Positions 55,360-62,782 of a DNA stretch of 64,000 nt are shown here, in pieces. Origin of the DNA: Pedobacter sp. MR2016-24 (GTDB lineage Bacteria > Bacteroidota > Bacteroidia > Sphingobacteriales > Sphingobacteriaceae). Under the pieces are notes generated by a model, which made no database searches, was not told the origin of the DNA, and saw nothing but the letters and a program-made list of their open reading frames with translations. The first letter of the stretch is position 1, and each line of letters opens with the position of its first letter. The stretch spans positions 124,001-188,000 of the forward strand of contig NZ_JAPIVO010000007.1 in assembly GCF_026239655.1 (NCBI RefSeq), written 5' to 3'. A program made the translations under genes and the position numbers.

Positions 55360-56552
55360 TAATTGATTACCGGTAACTTATAAAACTGGGGTTTAGCTTG
55401 CTCTTCAAAAATGAAATCCGAGTAATCCGTAACTACATTATATAAAGTGTCTCTTTCTATAGGTTTGCGGCCCACCTGCTTAATGAGCTCCACCAATTCT
55501 TTGGTGCTCATGCCGGGAGTTTGTTCTTCAGCACCAGCCATCGAATAGATTTTAGTCGTATCATCCAGCGTACCGTCAATATCATCTACACCAAAGTTTA
55601 AAGATAACTGGGCAGTCTGGCGACTAATCATGGCCCAATACGCTTTGATATGGTCGAAATTATCCAGATAGATCCTTGCAATGGCATAGTTTCTCAGATC
55701 TTCAATTACAGATACCTCAGGAACGTTGTCCATCTGGTTGTTCTGGTTTCTGAATTTCAATGGAATAAAGGCCTGGAAGCCACCGCTTTTGTCCTGTTGC
55801 TGACGCAGGCGTTCCATATGGTCTACCCTGTGCCAAAACTGTTCAATATGGCCATATAACATCGTTGCATTCGTACGCATGCCTAATTTATGCGCCTGCT
55901 CATGGATATCAAGCCATTGTTCAGCATTACATTTATCATGCGCAATCTTTTCTCTCACTTCAGGGTGAAAAATTTCCGCACCACCGCCCGGCATAGAATC
56001 CAGACCAGCTTCTTTGAAATATTTCATTCCATCGTAGTGGCTCAGTTTTGCCTTCTTAAAAATATAGTAGTATTCAACAGGCGTTAAGGCCTTGATGTGT
56101 AGGTCAGGACGGTGAGCTTTCACTTTACGGAAAAAATCAGCATAAAACTCCAGGTTCTGTTTTGGTACTACCCCACCGGTAATATGCACTTCCGTTACCG
56201 GCTCGTTGTCATATTTCTTCAGGATGTCGATCATACCATCCACGCTCATTTCCCAGCCATCTTCCCTGTCCCTGATCAAACGTGAGTAAGAACAGAAATT
56301 ACAACTGTAAACACATAAATTAGTAGGTTCAATATGAAAATTACGGTTAAAATAAGTTTTGTCCCCGTGTTTTTGTTCTCTGATATAATTTGCTAAAACA
56401 CCAAGATAACCAAGTTCGGCATGTTCATATAAATAAACACCTTCATCAAAAGTTATTCTCTGTTGATTTTGAACTTTAAGGGCAATATCCTTCAACGACT
56501 GAGCAAGGCCCGTATCGTTCAAAATAAAATCCAATTTTGCAGTAGTATCCAT
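55359..56552 (-). CDS. mqnE: Aminofutalosine synthase MqnE
   Basis: A 397-residue radical SAM enzyme of the futalosine route. The CNFCSYSR cluster motif (near residue 85), HITGGVVPKQNLEFY and MPGGGAEIFHPEVR favour MqnE over the related MqnC. It joins 3-[(1-carboxyvinyl)oxy]benzoate to SAM-derived adenosine. It starts the operon mqnE-phosphatase-mqnA, with a promoter box 18 bases upstream. Confidence 0.93.
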   Translation of the reverse strand: MDTTAKLDFILNDTGLAQSLKDIALKVQNQQRITFDEGVYLYEHAELGYLGVLANYIREQKHGDKTYFNRNFHIEPTNLCVYSCNFCSYSRLIRDREDGWEMSVDGMIDILKKYDNEPVTEVHITGGVVPKQNLEFYADFFRKVKAHRPDLHIKALTPVEYYYIFKKAKLSHYDGMKYFKEAGLDSMPGGGAEIFHPEVREKIAHDKCNAEQWLDIHEQAHKLGMRTNATMLYGHIEQFWHRVDHMERLRQQQDKSGGFQAFIPLKFRNQNNQMDNVPEVSVIEDLRNYAIARIYLDNFDHIKAYWAMISRQTAQLSLNFGVDDIDGTLDDTTKIYSMAGAEEQTPGMSTKELVELIKQVGRKPIERDTLYNVVTDYSDFIFEEQAKPQFYKLPVIN

Positions 56553-56570
56553 CTATGATTTATTATACTC

Positions 56571-56578
56571 CAAAAGTA
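56571..56578 (-). promoter_or_regulatory. -7 promoter box of mqnE
   Basis: On the minus strand TACTTTTG fits TAnnTTTG and ends 18 bases before the mqnE ATG. No -33 TTG at the right distance. Confidence 0.42.
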
Positions 56579-56627
56579 AGATAAAATCAACAGAAGACCG
56601 TGAAACAATACATTTAAGCTGTCAGGG

Positions 56628-57122
56628 TTATGTCAAAGGTAAATCCTGCTTCTGCGGTTTTTTCATCTTAATCGCTTCCCTGAAATACCGCAACGGCACA
56701 AATAACATACCGAAGCATTCCCCTTCTTCCTTATTCAAATGTTTGTGATGTACTTTATGCGCTTTTCTTAAAGCCCTGAAATAGAAGTTATCAGTGCGCG
56801 TGAAAAGTTTAAAGCGCTGATGGATAAAGATATCATGCACAAAGAAATAAGCGAAACCATAAAGTGTAATGCCTATGCCGATATAAAACATAAACCCAAG
56901 GTCAGTCACAAAGGTACCGGTCACAAAAAAAGTCATCGAGATGAAGGCGAAGATGACAAAAAAATAGTCATTCTTTTCAAAGAAGTGATCTGATTTATTA
57001 TGGTGATCCTCATGCAGGTTCCAGAAAAGTCCGTGCATAATATATTTATGCGTAAGCCATGTTACACATTCCATTAAACAAAAAGTCAGCAATACTATGC
57101 CAATATTAATCAATATGTTCAT
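56628..57122 (-). CDS. crtZ: Beta-carotene hydroxylase CrtZ
   Basis: A 164-residue membrane hydroxylase of the fatty-acid hydroxylase fold with the diiron histidine set: HKYIMHG, HEDHH, HDIFIH and HKVHHKHL. It hydroxylates beta-ionone rings of beta-carotene to make zeaxanthin. ATG 57122 is used; an upstream GTG adds one residue. It overlaps idi by 17 bases. It is the last gene of the carotenoid operon. Confidence 0.92.
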   Translation of the reverse strand: MNILINIGIVLLTFCLMECVTWLTHKYIMHGLFWNLHEDHHNKSDHFFEKNDYFFVIFAFISMTFFVTGTFVTDLGFMFYIGIGITLYGFAYFFVHDIFIHQRFKLFTRTDNFYFRALRKAHKVHHKHLNKEEGECFGMLFVPLRYFREAIKMKKPQKQDLPLT

Positions 57123-57630
57123 CACGTATCTGTTTAATTCTATTCAACATTAATTTAAACCATTCTGTATAATTTTCCGGATGTACAGCAATATCCGCTT
57201 CAATATTTTCTAAACTCATATACTTCCATCCGGCTACCTCCTCCGCATTCGGCACCGGCAATACATTACTCCGTCCAAAAAAGACGTGGTCCAGTTCATG
57301 CTCGGTCAGGCCATCGGCTAAAACAGCTTTATAAATAAACCTGTACTGGTAAATCAGTTCACAGGACATATTCATTTCTTCCTGTAAACGCCGCACAGCC
57401 GCTTCCATCACATTTTCATCCTTTCGGGGATGGGTACAGCAAGTATTAGTCCACTGCAGAGGCGAATGGTATTTTTCTGCCGCCCGCTGCTGTAGCAGCA
57501 GCTCATGTTGATCATTGAAAACAAAAATAGATATTGCCCGGTGCAGAACAGCCTCCTGATGCGCCTGCAGCTTTTCCATAATTCCAATTTCATTATCCTC
57601 TTCGTCTACCAGCAAGACATATTCTATCAT
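57106..57630 (-). CDS. idi: Type I isopentenyl-diphosphate delta-isomerase
   Basis: A 174-residue Nudix-fold enzyme. It has LLLQQRAAEKYHSPLQWTNTCCTHP with the active-site cysteine, then EEMNMSCELIYQYRFIYKA and GLTEHELDHVFFG with metal-binding glutamates. It balances IPP and DMAPP for carotenoid and quinone side chains. It lies inside the crt operon, 1 base behind the gene of unknown function. Confidence 0.94.
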   Translation of the reverse strand: MIEYVLLVDEEDNEIGIMEKLQAHQEAVLHRAISIFVFNDQHELLLQQRAAEKYHSPLQWTNTCCTHPRKDENVMEAAVRRLQEEMNMSCELIYQYRFIYKAVLADGLTEHELDHVFFGRSNVLPVPNAEEVAGWKYMSLENIEADIAVHPENYTEWFKLMLNRIKQIRDEHID

Positions 57631-57631
57631 T

Positions 57632-58138
57632 CTATAATGTTTTTATCAGTGTTTTCTCGCCCGCAGTACAATATTTATTAATTAGCAGATAAGTCTTTAT
57701 TCTTTTATGCAGCACCACATCTGCAGTGTCTTTACTTTTATTATGCGCCAGCCAGCTGATCAGTGCCTTTTTATCCCTGGCGATCGCGTCATTGTATTTC
57801 AATAGTGCAGGCACATTACTTTGTGTGCTTAGCCGGAATAAACGTAACTCCGGATTGGCACTATCCTTTTTGATCACATTCTCCAGTAAATCCCTGCCCT
57901 TGTTAAAATGTGATAACTTACTGAAAGGATTAACCACATGTTTACACAACAGAAATTCTGACATTGCCCGGAAGCCGACCAATACGGGCAGATCAGTTTC
58001 CTTCACCGTTTTCAGCCGATCATAAAATTTCTGAGCCACAGCCTTATTTTCTACTGAAGCGTCCATCAGCTCCCTGCATTCTTTTGTATCAGGCAAAGAA
58101 ACACTATAAGAAAATAAAAACAGTAAGATCAATCTCAT
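57632..58138 (-). CDS. Conserved carotenoid-cluster protein of unknown function
   Basis: A 168-residue protein with a short hydrophobic start (LILLFLFSYSVSLP) that looks like a signal peptide, then a mostly helical, charged body (CRELMDASVENKAVAQKFYDRLK, LRLFRLSTQSNVPALLKYNDAIARDKKALISWL). No motif or family is recognised. It overlaps the crtB stop as ATGA and precedes idi by 1 base, so it is inserted in the operon. Its role may be in carotenoid handling in the envelope; that is inference from position only. Confidence 0.6.
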   Translation of the reverse strand: MRLILLFLFSYSVSLPDTKECRELMDASVENKAVAQKFYDRLKTVKETDLPVLVGFRAMSEFLLCKHVVNPFSKLSHFNKGRDLLENVIKKDSANPELRLFRLSTQSNVPALLKYNDAIARDKKALISWLAHNKSKDTADVVLHKRIKTYLLINKYCTAGEKTLIKTL

Positions 58139-58971
58139 ATCATTCTAAAACTATGTTTCACATAAGAACCGGCCAGCAAGCCTATTTTCTGTGCGTTTGG
58201 AATCCTGATCCGCTGGGAGAGTATGTTGGAAGAAGAGACCGACTTGATTTTGTTAAACAGGCTTTTATAATAGATATAAGCTACATACACCCCAAATCTT
58301 GACGAACGCGGCAAAGCTTTTATACCTTTCAGTGCAGCATCAAAGTCCTGTTGTATATCATGTTCAATCTCCTTTTTCTCCGCCTCAGAAAATACCGTAA
58401 AGTCAACTGCCGGGAAATACGTTCTTCCCAATACTTCATAGTCATTTTTCATATCCCTCAGAAAATTCACCTTCTGAAAAGCAGCACCTAATTTCATCGC
58501 TGCAGGTTTCAGTTCCTGATACATAGTGCTATCATTTTCAGTAAACACCCGCAAGCACATTAATCCGACTACTTCCGCCGAGCCTAAAATATAGGTATCA
58601 TAAGAGCCCGAAGTATGACAGGTTTCCTGCAGATCCATTTCCATACTCGCCAGGAAACAATCAATCAGCTCCAAGTCAATTCCATAATCATTCACTACAT
58701 GCTGAAAACTATTCAATATCGGATTCAGGCTGATCCCCTGTGTTATAGATTTATAGGTAGCAGCTTTAAATTCAACCAATAACTCTTTCTTATCATAACC
58801 ATGAAAAGAATCAACAATTTCATCAGCTAAACGCACAAAACCGTAAATACTATATATCGCATCATGGAATTTTTTGTGAAGGCAGCCAATACCGAGCGAA
58901 AAACTTGTACTGTAAGTTTTTGTCACGATTTTACTTGTGGTGATAGAGATCTGATCAAACAGTTGTTTCAT
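58135..58971 (-). CDS. crtB: Phytoene synthase CrtB
   Basis: A 278-residue trans-isoprenyl synthase that joins two geranylgeranyl diphosphates into phytoene. It has YGFVRLADEIVDSF (first Asp-rich motif) and NFLRDMKNDYEVLGRTYFP (second Asp-rich motif), spaced as usual. It follows crtI by 1 base and overlaps the next gene by 4 bases. Confidence 0.95.
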   Translation of the reverse strand: MKQLFDQISITTSKIVTKTYSTSFSLGIGCLHKKFHDAIYSIYGFVRLADEIVDSFHGYDKKELLVEFKAATYKSITQGISLNPILNSFQHVVNDYGIDLELIDCFLASMEMDLQETCHTSGSYDTYILGSAEVVGLMCLRVFTENDSTMYQELKPAAMKLGAAFQKVNFLRDMKNDYEVLGRTYFPAVDFTVFSEAEKKEIEHDIQQDFDAALKGIKALPRSSRFGVYVAYIYYKSLFNKIKSVSSSNILSQRIRIPNAQKIGLLAGSYVKHSFRMI

Positions 58972-58972
58972 C

Positions 58973-60448
58973 TTATTTTTTATGTAGGTATTTATTCAGT
59001 TCTGCCGCAGCAACCTGTCCCGAAATCAATGCGGGAGGTACGCCAGGGCCGGGAACGGTAAGCTGACCTGCATAAAACAGGTTATTTACCTTCTTGTTTC
59101 GTAAAGATGGTTTTAACACAGCGGTCTGACTCAGCGTATTAGCCAATCCATAGGCATTTCCTTTAAACGCATGGTAATCCTCTACGAAATCATTGATGCA
59201 ATACGTTCTTTTGTAGACAATCTCGGCTGCAAAACTTTCTCCGCAAAAGCTTTCCATCCTTTTGATCAGACCGTCAAAATAGCTATCCCTGACAGCTGCT
59301 GTGTCAATAAGCCCTGTAGCAACGGGCACCAGGATAAATATGTTTTCCATACCATCAGGCGCTACCGTATCGTCTGTCTTTGAAGGACAGCAAACATAGA
59401 AGAGCGGATGCTCAGGCCATTGCGGGTCGTTATAAATCTGCTCAGCATGTTTATTCAAATCTGCATCGAAAAATAAATTGTGGTGCAACAGTTTCTTCAG
59501 TTTTTTACTTACCCCTACGTAATAGATCAGGCAGGAAGGTGCAAAAGTTTTTTTCTCCCAGTATTTAGCATCATAATTTCTATACTTTTCTTCCAGCAGC
59601 TGCTGCTCCACATGGTTGTAATCCGCAGCGGCAATGATGCCATCCGCAGTGATATGTCCCATACTGGTATCCAGTCCCGTAACGAGCTGACCAGCTATCT
59701 TTATTTGATCAACCTGTACGCCCGTATGGAAGTCCACTCCCAGAGAGCCTGCCAGTTCCTTCATTCCATTCACAATCTGGTACATTCCACCTTTAGGATA
59801 CCAGGTACCCTGCACCAGTGCTGAATAGTTCATCATGGTATATAAGGCAGGAATCTTATTCGCCATTGCCCCTAAAAACAGGACAGGAAACTCCATGAGT
59901 GCTATCAGGCGTTCATCTTTAAAATAACTGCGTACATAACTGCTTACTGAGCTGAACAGATTGGCATTCAACATCCCCTTCACCACATCAATATTGGCAT
60001 ATTCCAGCCAGGAAAATGCAGGTTTATACACCATGTCCTGCATCCCTACAGTATATTTGAATTCCGCTTCCTTCAGGAATTTTCTCAAAGCCTCAGCACT
60101 GCCCTTTTCGATCTGCTCAAAAGTCTGATACAGCTCCTCCAGGCGCGCTGGAATTTCCACCACTTCATTCCCCTCAAATATCATCTGAAATCCCGGATCA
60201 AGCTGTTGCAGCTCGTAATAGTCGGCCGCCGACTTCCCAAACTGCCTGAAGAAGTTCTCAAACACATCCGGCATCCAGTACCAACTGGGCCCCATATCAA
60301 ATGTAAAACCATCAGCTTTGTACATTCTTGCCCTTCCGCCGATACCCTCATTTTTTTCAATCACCTTCACTTCATGCCCGGCCTGCGCCATAAAACATGA
60401 TGCTGCCAGTCCCGAAAAACCACTACCAATTATTGAAATTTTAGCCAT
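58973..60448 (-). CDS. crtI: Phytoene desaturase CrtI
   Basis: A 491-residue FAD enzyme that introduces four double bonds into phytoene to make lycopene. The N-terminal dinucleotide site is IIGSGFSGLAAS, and the C-terminal LFYAGQLTVPGPGVPPALISG is diagnostic. I start at ATG 60448, because the frame's earlier ATG at 60499 adds 17 residues before the Rossmann motif. It is the first gene of the crt operon. Confidence 0.95.
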   Translation of the reverse strand: MAKISIIGSGFSGLAASCFMAQAGHEVKVIEKNEGIGGRARMYKADGFTFDMGPSWYWMPDVFENFFRQFGKSAADYYELQQLDPGFQMIFEGNEVVEIPARLEELYQTFEQIEKGSAEALRKFLKEAEFKYTVGMQDMVYKPAFSWLEYANIDVVKGMLNANLFSSVSSYVRSYFKDERLIALMEFPVLFLGAMANKIPALYTMMNYSALVQGTWYPKGGMYQIVNGMKELAGSLGVDFHTGVQVDQIKIAGQLVTGLDTSMGHITADGIIAAADYNHVEQQLLEEKYRNYDAKYWEKKTFAPSCLIYYVGVSKKLKKLLHHNLFFDADLNKHAEQIYNDPQWPEHPLFYVCCPSKTDDTVAPDGMENIFILVPVATGLIDTAAVRDSYFDGLIKRMESFCGESFAAEIVYKRTYCINDFVEDYHAFKGNAYGLANTLSQTAVLKPSLRNKKVNNLFYAGQLTVPGPGVPPALISGQVAAAELNKYLHKK

Positions 60449-60561
60449 AAAAAGATTCTTTGCATCAAAAAAGATTTGTATTCCTGACAGCAAGGCCATG
60501 AAAATACCAATTATATATCATACTCCGGGATAAAAACAGCTACCTAACGCCAATTTTACCA

Positions 60562-60589
60562 ATAAAAAAAGCCAGCGCTAAGCTGGCTT
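60562..60589 (-). terminator. Rho-independent terminator of the lipocalin-like lipoprotein gene
   Basis: On the minus strand AAGCCAGC, a short loop and GCTGGCTT are followed by TTTTTATT. The stem lies about 28 bases after the stop of the lipoprotein gene. Confidence 0.8.
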
Positions 60590-60616
60590 CTATAGTTTCA
60601 ATGTGTATTTGTTAAA

Positions 60617-61111
60617 TTATTTTACTGCTTTAGAGAAGTTCATCACAATATAAGCTGGTGAGCTTCCGTAATCTACCGGAGATTTCAACACCATATTGTC
60701 GCCCGTAGCAGAAGAAAGAATCAATCTGTATCCTTCCGTTACATTTTTAGCTTTATCACCTTCATACAATTTTTTAAACTGGAAAGTTTCGTCAGCAGTG
60801 CTTACCGACCAGAAAATACTTTGTGTTCTTGTCGGACAGTCAGTTGTTCCGGGTAAAACATAAGTTCCGTTTCCGCTATTTGTTAAATTCCAGGTACTTC
60901 CAATAAAACATTTGTAAGAAGCTTCGCTAAAAAGTGATTTTACTGCTCCGGCGGGTACGCCTTCAAACGTAATATCGTTTAAAACCCAGTTACCAGATAC
61001 ATTACCCCTTCTTAAACTTGTTGTTGCTGATGCATTTTTTGTAGATGAGCAACTTTGTAACACCATTAATGAACTACATAAAATGGCAGCTATAACTAAT
61101 ATTCTTTTCAT
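60617..61111 (-). CDS. Lipocalin-like lipoprotein
   Basis: A 164-residue lipoprotein starting at ATG 61111 (MKRILVIAAILCSSLMVLQS, lipobox VLQSCSS, Cys21). A longer frame begins at 61201 with no signal peptide, so I reject it. The mature part (GNWVLNDITFEGVPAGAV, GSTWNLTNSGNGTYVLPG, VTEGYRLILSSATGDNMVL) fits the lipocalin-like lipoprotein group common in Bacteroidota. The ligand is unknown. Confidence 0.72.
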   Translation of the reverse strand: MKRILVIAAILCSSLMVLQSCSSTKNASATTSLRRGNVSGNWVLNDITFEGVPAGAVKSLFSEASYKCFIGSTWNLTNSGNGTYVLPGTTDCPTRTQSIFWSVSTADETFQFKKLYEGDKAKNVTEGYRLILSSATGDNMVLKSPVDYGSSPAYIVMNFSKAVK

Positions 61112-61149
61112 ATACTTGTATTTTCGAATACAACTTACATAAATCCTGC

Positions 61150-61157
61150 CAAAAATA
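61150..61157 (-). promoter_or_regulatory. -7 promoter box of the lipoprotein gene
   Basis: On the minus strand TATTTTTG lies 38 bases before the lipoprotein ATG, in the 63 bp divergent gap with the PLP enzyme gene. No -33 TTG at the right spacing. Confidence 0.4.
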
Positions 61158-61174
61158 TTAAAATACAAAATTCT

Positions 61175-62293
61175 ATGCAGACCGAAACTATTGCAATACA
61201 TGCCGGAAATTTAACTCGCAGTGTAACAGGCGATGTTACACAACCTATCAGTTTATCCACCACATTTTTCAGAGATGAAAATGGCGGTTATCCTGGCGGA
61301 CATATGTACAGCCGTGTCAGTAATCCCAACCGTTCTGCATTGGAAAAAGTACTCACGGCGCTGGATAAAGGTGCAGATGCCTGCGCTTTCTCGTCTGGTA
61401 ATACCGCTGGCATGGCAGTTTTCCAGGCTTTACTGCCGGGCAGCCACATCATTGCGCCGGATGATATGTACTGGGGATTCAAAAAACAACTGCTCTCTAT
61501 TTTTAAAGGTACACTGGAGATTGATTTCGTTGACCTCACCGATGTCAGCAACATAGCTGCTTATATCCGGGAGAATACGGTCATGATCTGGATCGAAACT
61601 CCTTCTAATCCATTATTAAAGGTTACCGATATTGCTGCTGTCGCTGCTATAACGAAACAGCACGGACTTACGCTGGCATGCGATAGTACCTTTGCCTCTC
61701 CCTGTTTCCAGCATCCTATTGAATATGGGGCCGACCTGGTCATGCATTCTTCTACCAAATATATTGGTGGCCATAGCGATGTGCTGGGCGGCGTACTGAT
61801 TACTGCAGCACATACAGAGTTATGGGAAAAGATCAGAAATATCCAGCAAATTGGCGGGGCTGTGCCTTCTCCCTTCGATTGTTTCCTGTTACTGCGCAGC
61901 ATCAAAACTTTGCCCTACAGGATGAAAGGCCATCATGAAAACGGCATGGCGCTGGCGCTTTACCTCGAAAATCACCCTGAGATTGAAGCTGTATATTATC
62001 CGGGCCTGCCCTCCCATCCGCAGTACGAAATTGCCAAAAAGCAGATGACCGGTTTCAGCGGAATGTTATCTGTTCTGGTAAAGGGTGATGGAGCACGTGC
62101 AAAAAAGGTGGTGAATACGGTGAAATTATTCGCTCAGGCCACCAGTCTGGGCGCTGTGGAAAGTTTAATAGAACACAGGGCATCTGTAGAAGGACCAGAC
62201 ACCAAAACCCCGCAGAATTTAATTCGGATATCTGTGGGACTGGAACATATAGACGACCTTATTCAGGATTTTGAGCAGGCGCTGCGTGTATAA
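61175..62293 (+). CDS. metB: Cystathionine gamma-synthase/lyase family PLP enzyme
   Basis: A 372-residue enzyme of the Cys/Met metabolism PLP family. The PLP lysine is Lys195 in SSTKYIGGHSD, and the SNPNRSALEKVL and GMLSVLVKGDGA segments are typical. It may be cystathionine gamma-synthase or gamma-lyase; the sequence alone does not separate them. The next gene is of the same family but more distant. A 12 bp hairpin follows. Confidence 0.82.
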   Translation: MQTETIAIHAGNLTRSVTGDVTQPISLSTTFFRDENGGYPGGHMYSRVSNPNRSALEKVLTALDKGADACAFSSGNTAGMAVFQALLPGSHIIAPDDMYWGFKKQLLSIFKGTLEIDFVDLTDVSNIAAYIRENTVMIWIETPSNPLLKVTDIAAVAAITKQHGLTLACDSTFASPCFQHPIEYGADLVMHSSTKYIGGHSDVLGGVLITAAHTELWEKIRNIQQIGGAVPSPFDCFLLLRSIKTLPYRMKGHHENGMALALYLENHPEIEAVYYPGLPSHPQYEIAKKQMTGFSGMLSVLVKGDGARAKKVVNTVKLFAQATSLGAVESLIEHRASVEGPDTKTPQNLIRISVGLEHIDDLIQDFEQALRV

Positions 62294-62314
62294 TCTTTAA
62301 CAGCACAGTAAATT

Positions 62315-62344
62315 GAATGGTATAAATTTGATTTTATACCATTC
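62315..62344. terminator. AT-rich hairpin after the metB-like gene
   Basis: GAATGGTATAAA (62315-62326) and TTTATACCATTC (62333-62344) are exact reverse complements with a 6-base loop. It starts 21 bases after the stop. There is no T run on the plus strand; it may be a weak terminator or mRNA end structure. Confidence 0.5.
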
Positions 62345-62379
62345 ATCTACAGACATTTGACTAATTTTCAGAATATTAT

Positions 62380-62410
62380 TTTGGAGATTCACAGAATAAA
62401 TCTACATTTG
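62380..62410 (+). promoter_or_regulatory. Full promoter of the SAM-riboswitch/metY transcript
   Basis: TTG (62381-62383), 19 bp spacer, TACATTTG (62403-62410). Both elements and the spacing fit the Bacteroidota promoter pattern TTG-N19-21-TAnnTTTG, the best match in the window. Transcription would start near 62417. Confidence 0.7.
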
Positions 62411-62461
62411 TAACATAATAGCGAAAGCTGTTAAAGTCAACACCTCTCTTTAGAGGCTTTG

Positions 62462-62572
62462 ATTTATAAAGAAGTGGCGAGAGACAGGCTCTAAGACCCA
62501 CTGGCAACCCTCCCGAAAGGAGAAGGTGCCAATTCCTGACCAGTTAGCCTATTGCTTCCTGGAAAGATAAAT
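62462..62572 (+). promoter_or_regulatory. SAM-I (S-box) riboswitch
   Basis: The consensus stretches are readable in order: GTGGCGAGAGACAGGCTCT, AAGACCCACTGGCAACC, then AAGGTGCCAATTCC. P1 is ATTTAT (62462-62467) with ATAAAT (62567-62572). SAM-I riboswitches turn off methionine and cysteine genes when SAM is high. It lies upstream of a short ORF and metY. Just before it, 62443-62456 forms CCTCT-CTTT-AGAGG. Confidence 0.88.
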
Positions 62573-62581
62573 TAAAACAAA

Positions 62582-62683
62582 ATGAAAACAATCAACCAAT
62601 CGCTATCTGGCGAAATCATTTCGGCTAACACTTTTAATCCTCAGCAGGCTGCATGCGTTTGTATGTGTTGTTGTATAGGCTAG
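62582..62683 (+). CDS. Cysteine-rich leader peptide ORF in the metY leader
   Basis: A 33-codon ORF starting ATG 10 bases after the riboswitch P1. It ends with ...QQAACVCMCCCIG and TAG. Five of the last nine residues are cysteine, with one methionine (TGC GTT TGT ATG TGT TGT TGT). Hydrophobicity is low and there is no signal peptide. Its place between a SAM riboswitch and a sulfhydrylase gene, with a hairpin behind it, suggests a leader peptide whose translation reports cysteine supply (inference). A small secreted or metal-binding peptide is the alternative. The coding status rests on the ORF and context only. Confidence 0.62.
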   Translation: MKTINQSLSGEIISANTFNPQQAACVCMCCCIG

Positions 62684-62724
62684 TTTAAAAATCTTCCCTC
62701 CTCATTTTCTAATCAGACGGAAGG

Positions 62725-62738
62725 CCTCTTTTAAGAGG
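62725..62738 (+). promoter_or_regulatory. Hairpin after the leader peptide ORF
   Basis: CCTCTT (62725-62730) and AAGAGG (62733-62738). The arms CCTCT and AGAGG are the same as those of the hairpin 62443-62456 ahead of the riboswitch, so the two structures could exchange partners. It lies 44 bases before the metY start. Confidence 0.4.
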
Positions 62739-62782
62739 TACGTAAATACTTATGCATCATTCTCACAACAAACACAAATATT

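Noticed and set aside
60449..60499. N-terminal extension of crtI from ATG 60499
   Set aside because: The added 17 residues precede the Rossmann motif and have no counterpart in the family; ATG 60448 is the normal start.
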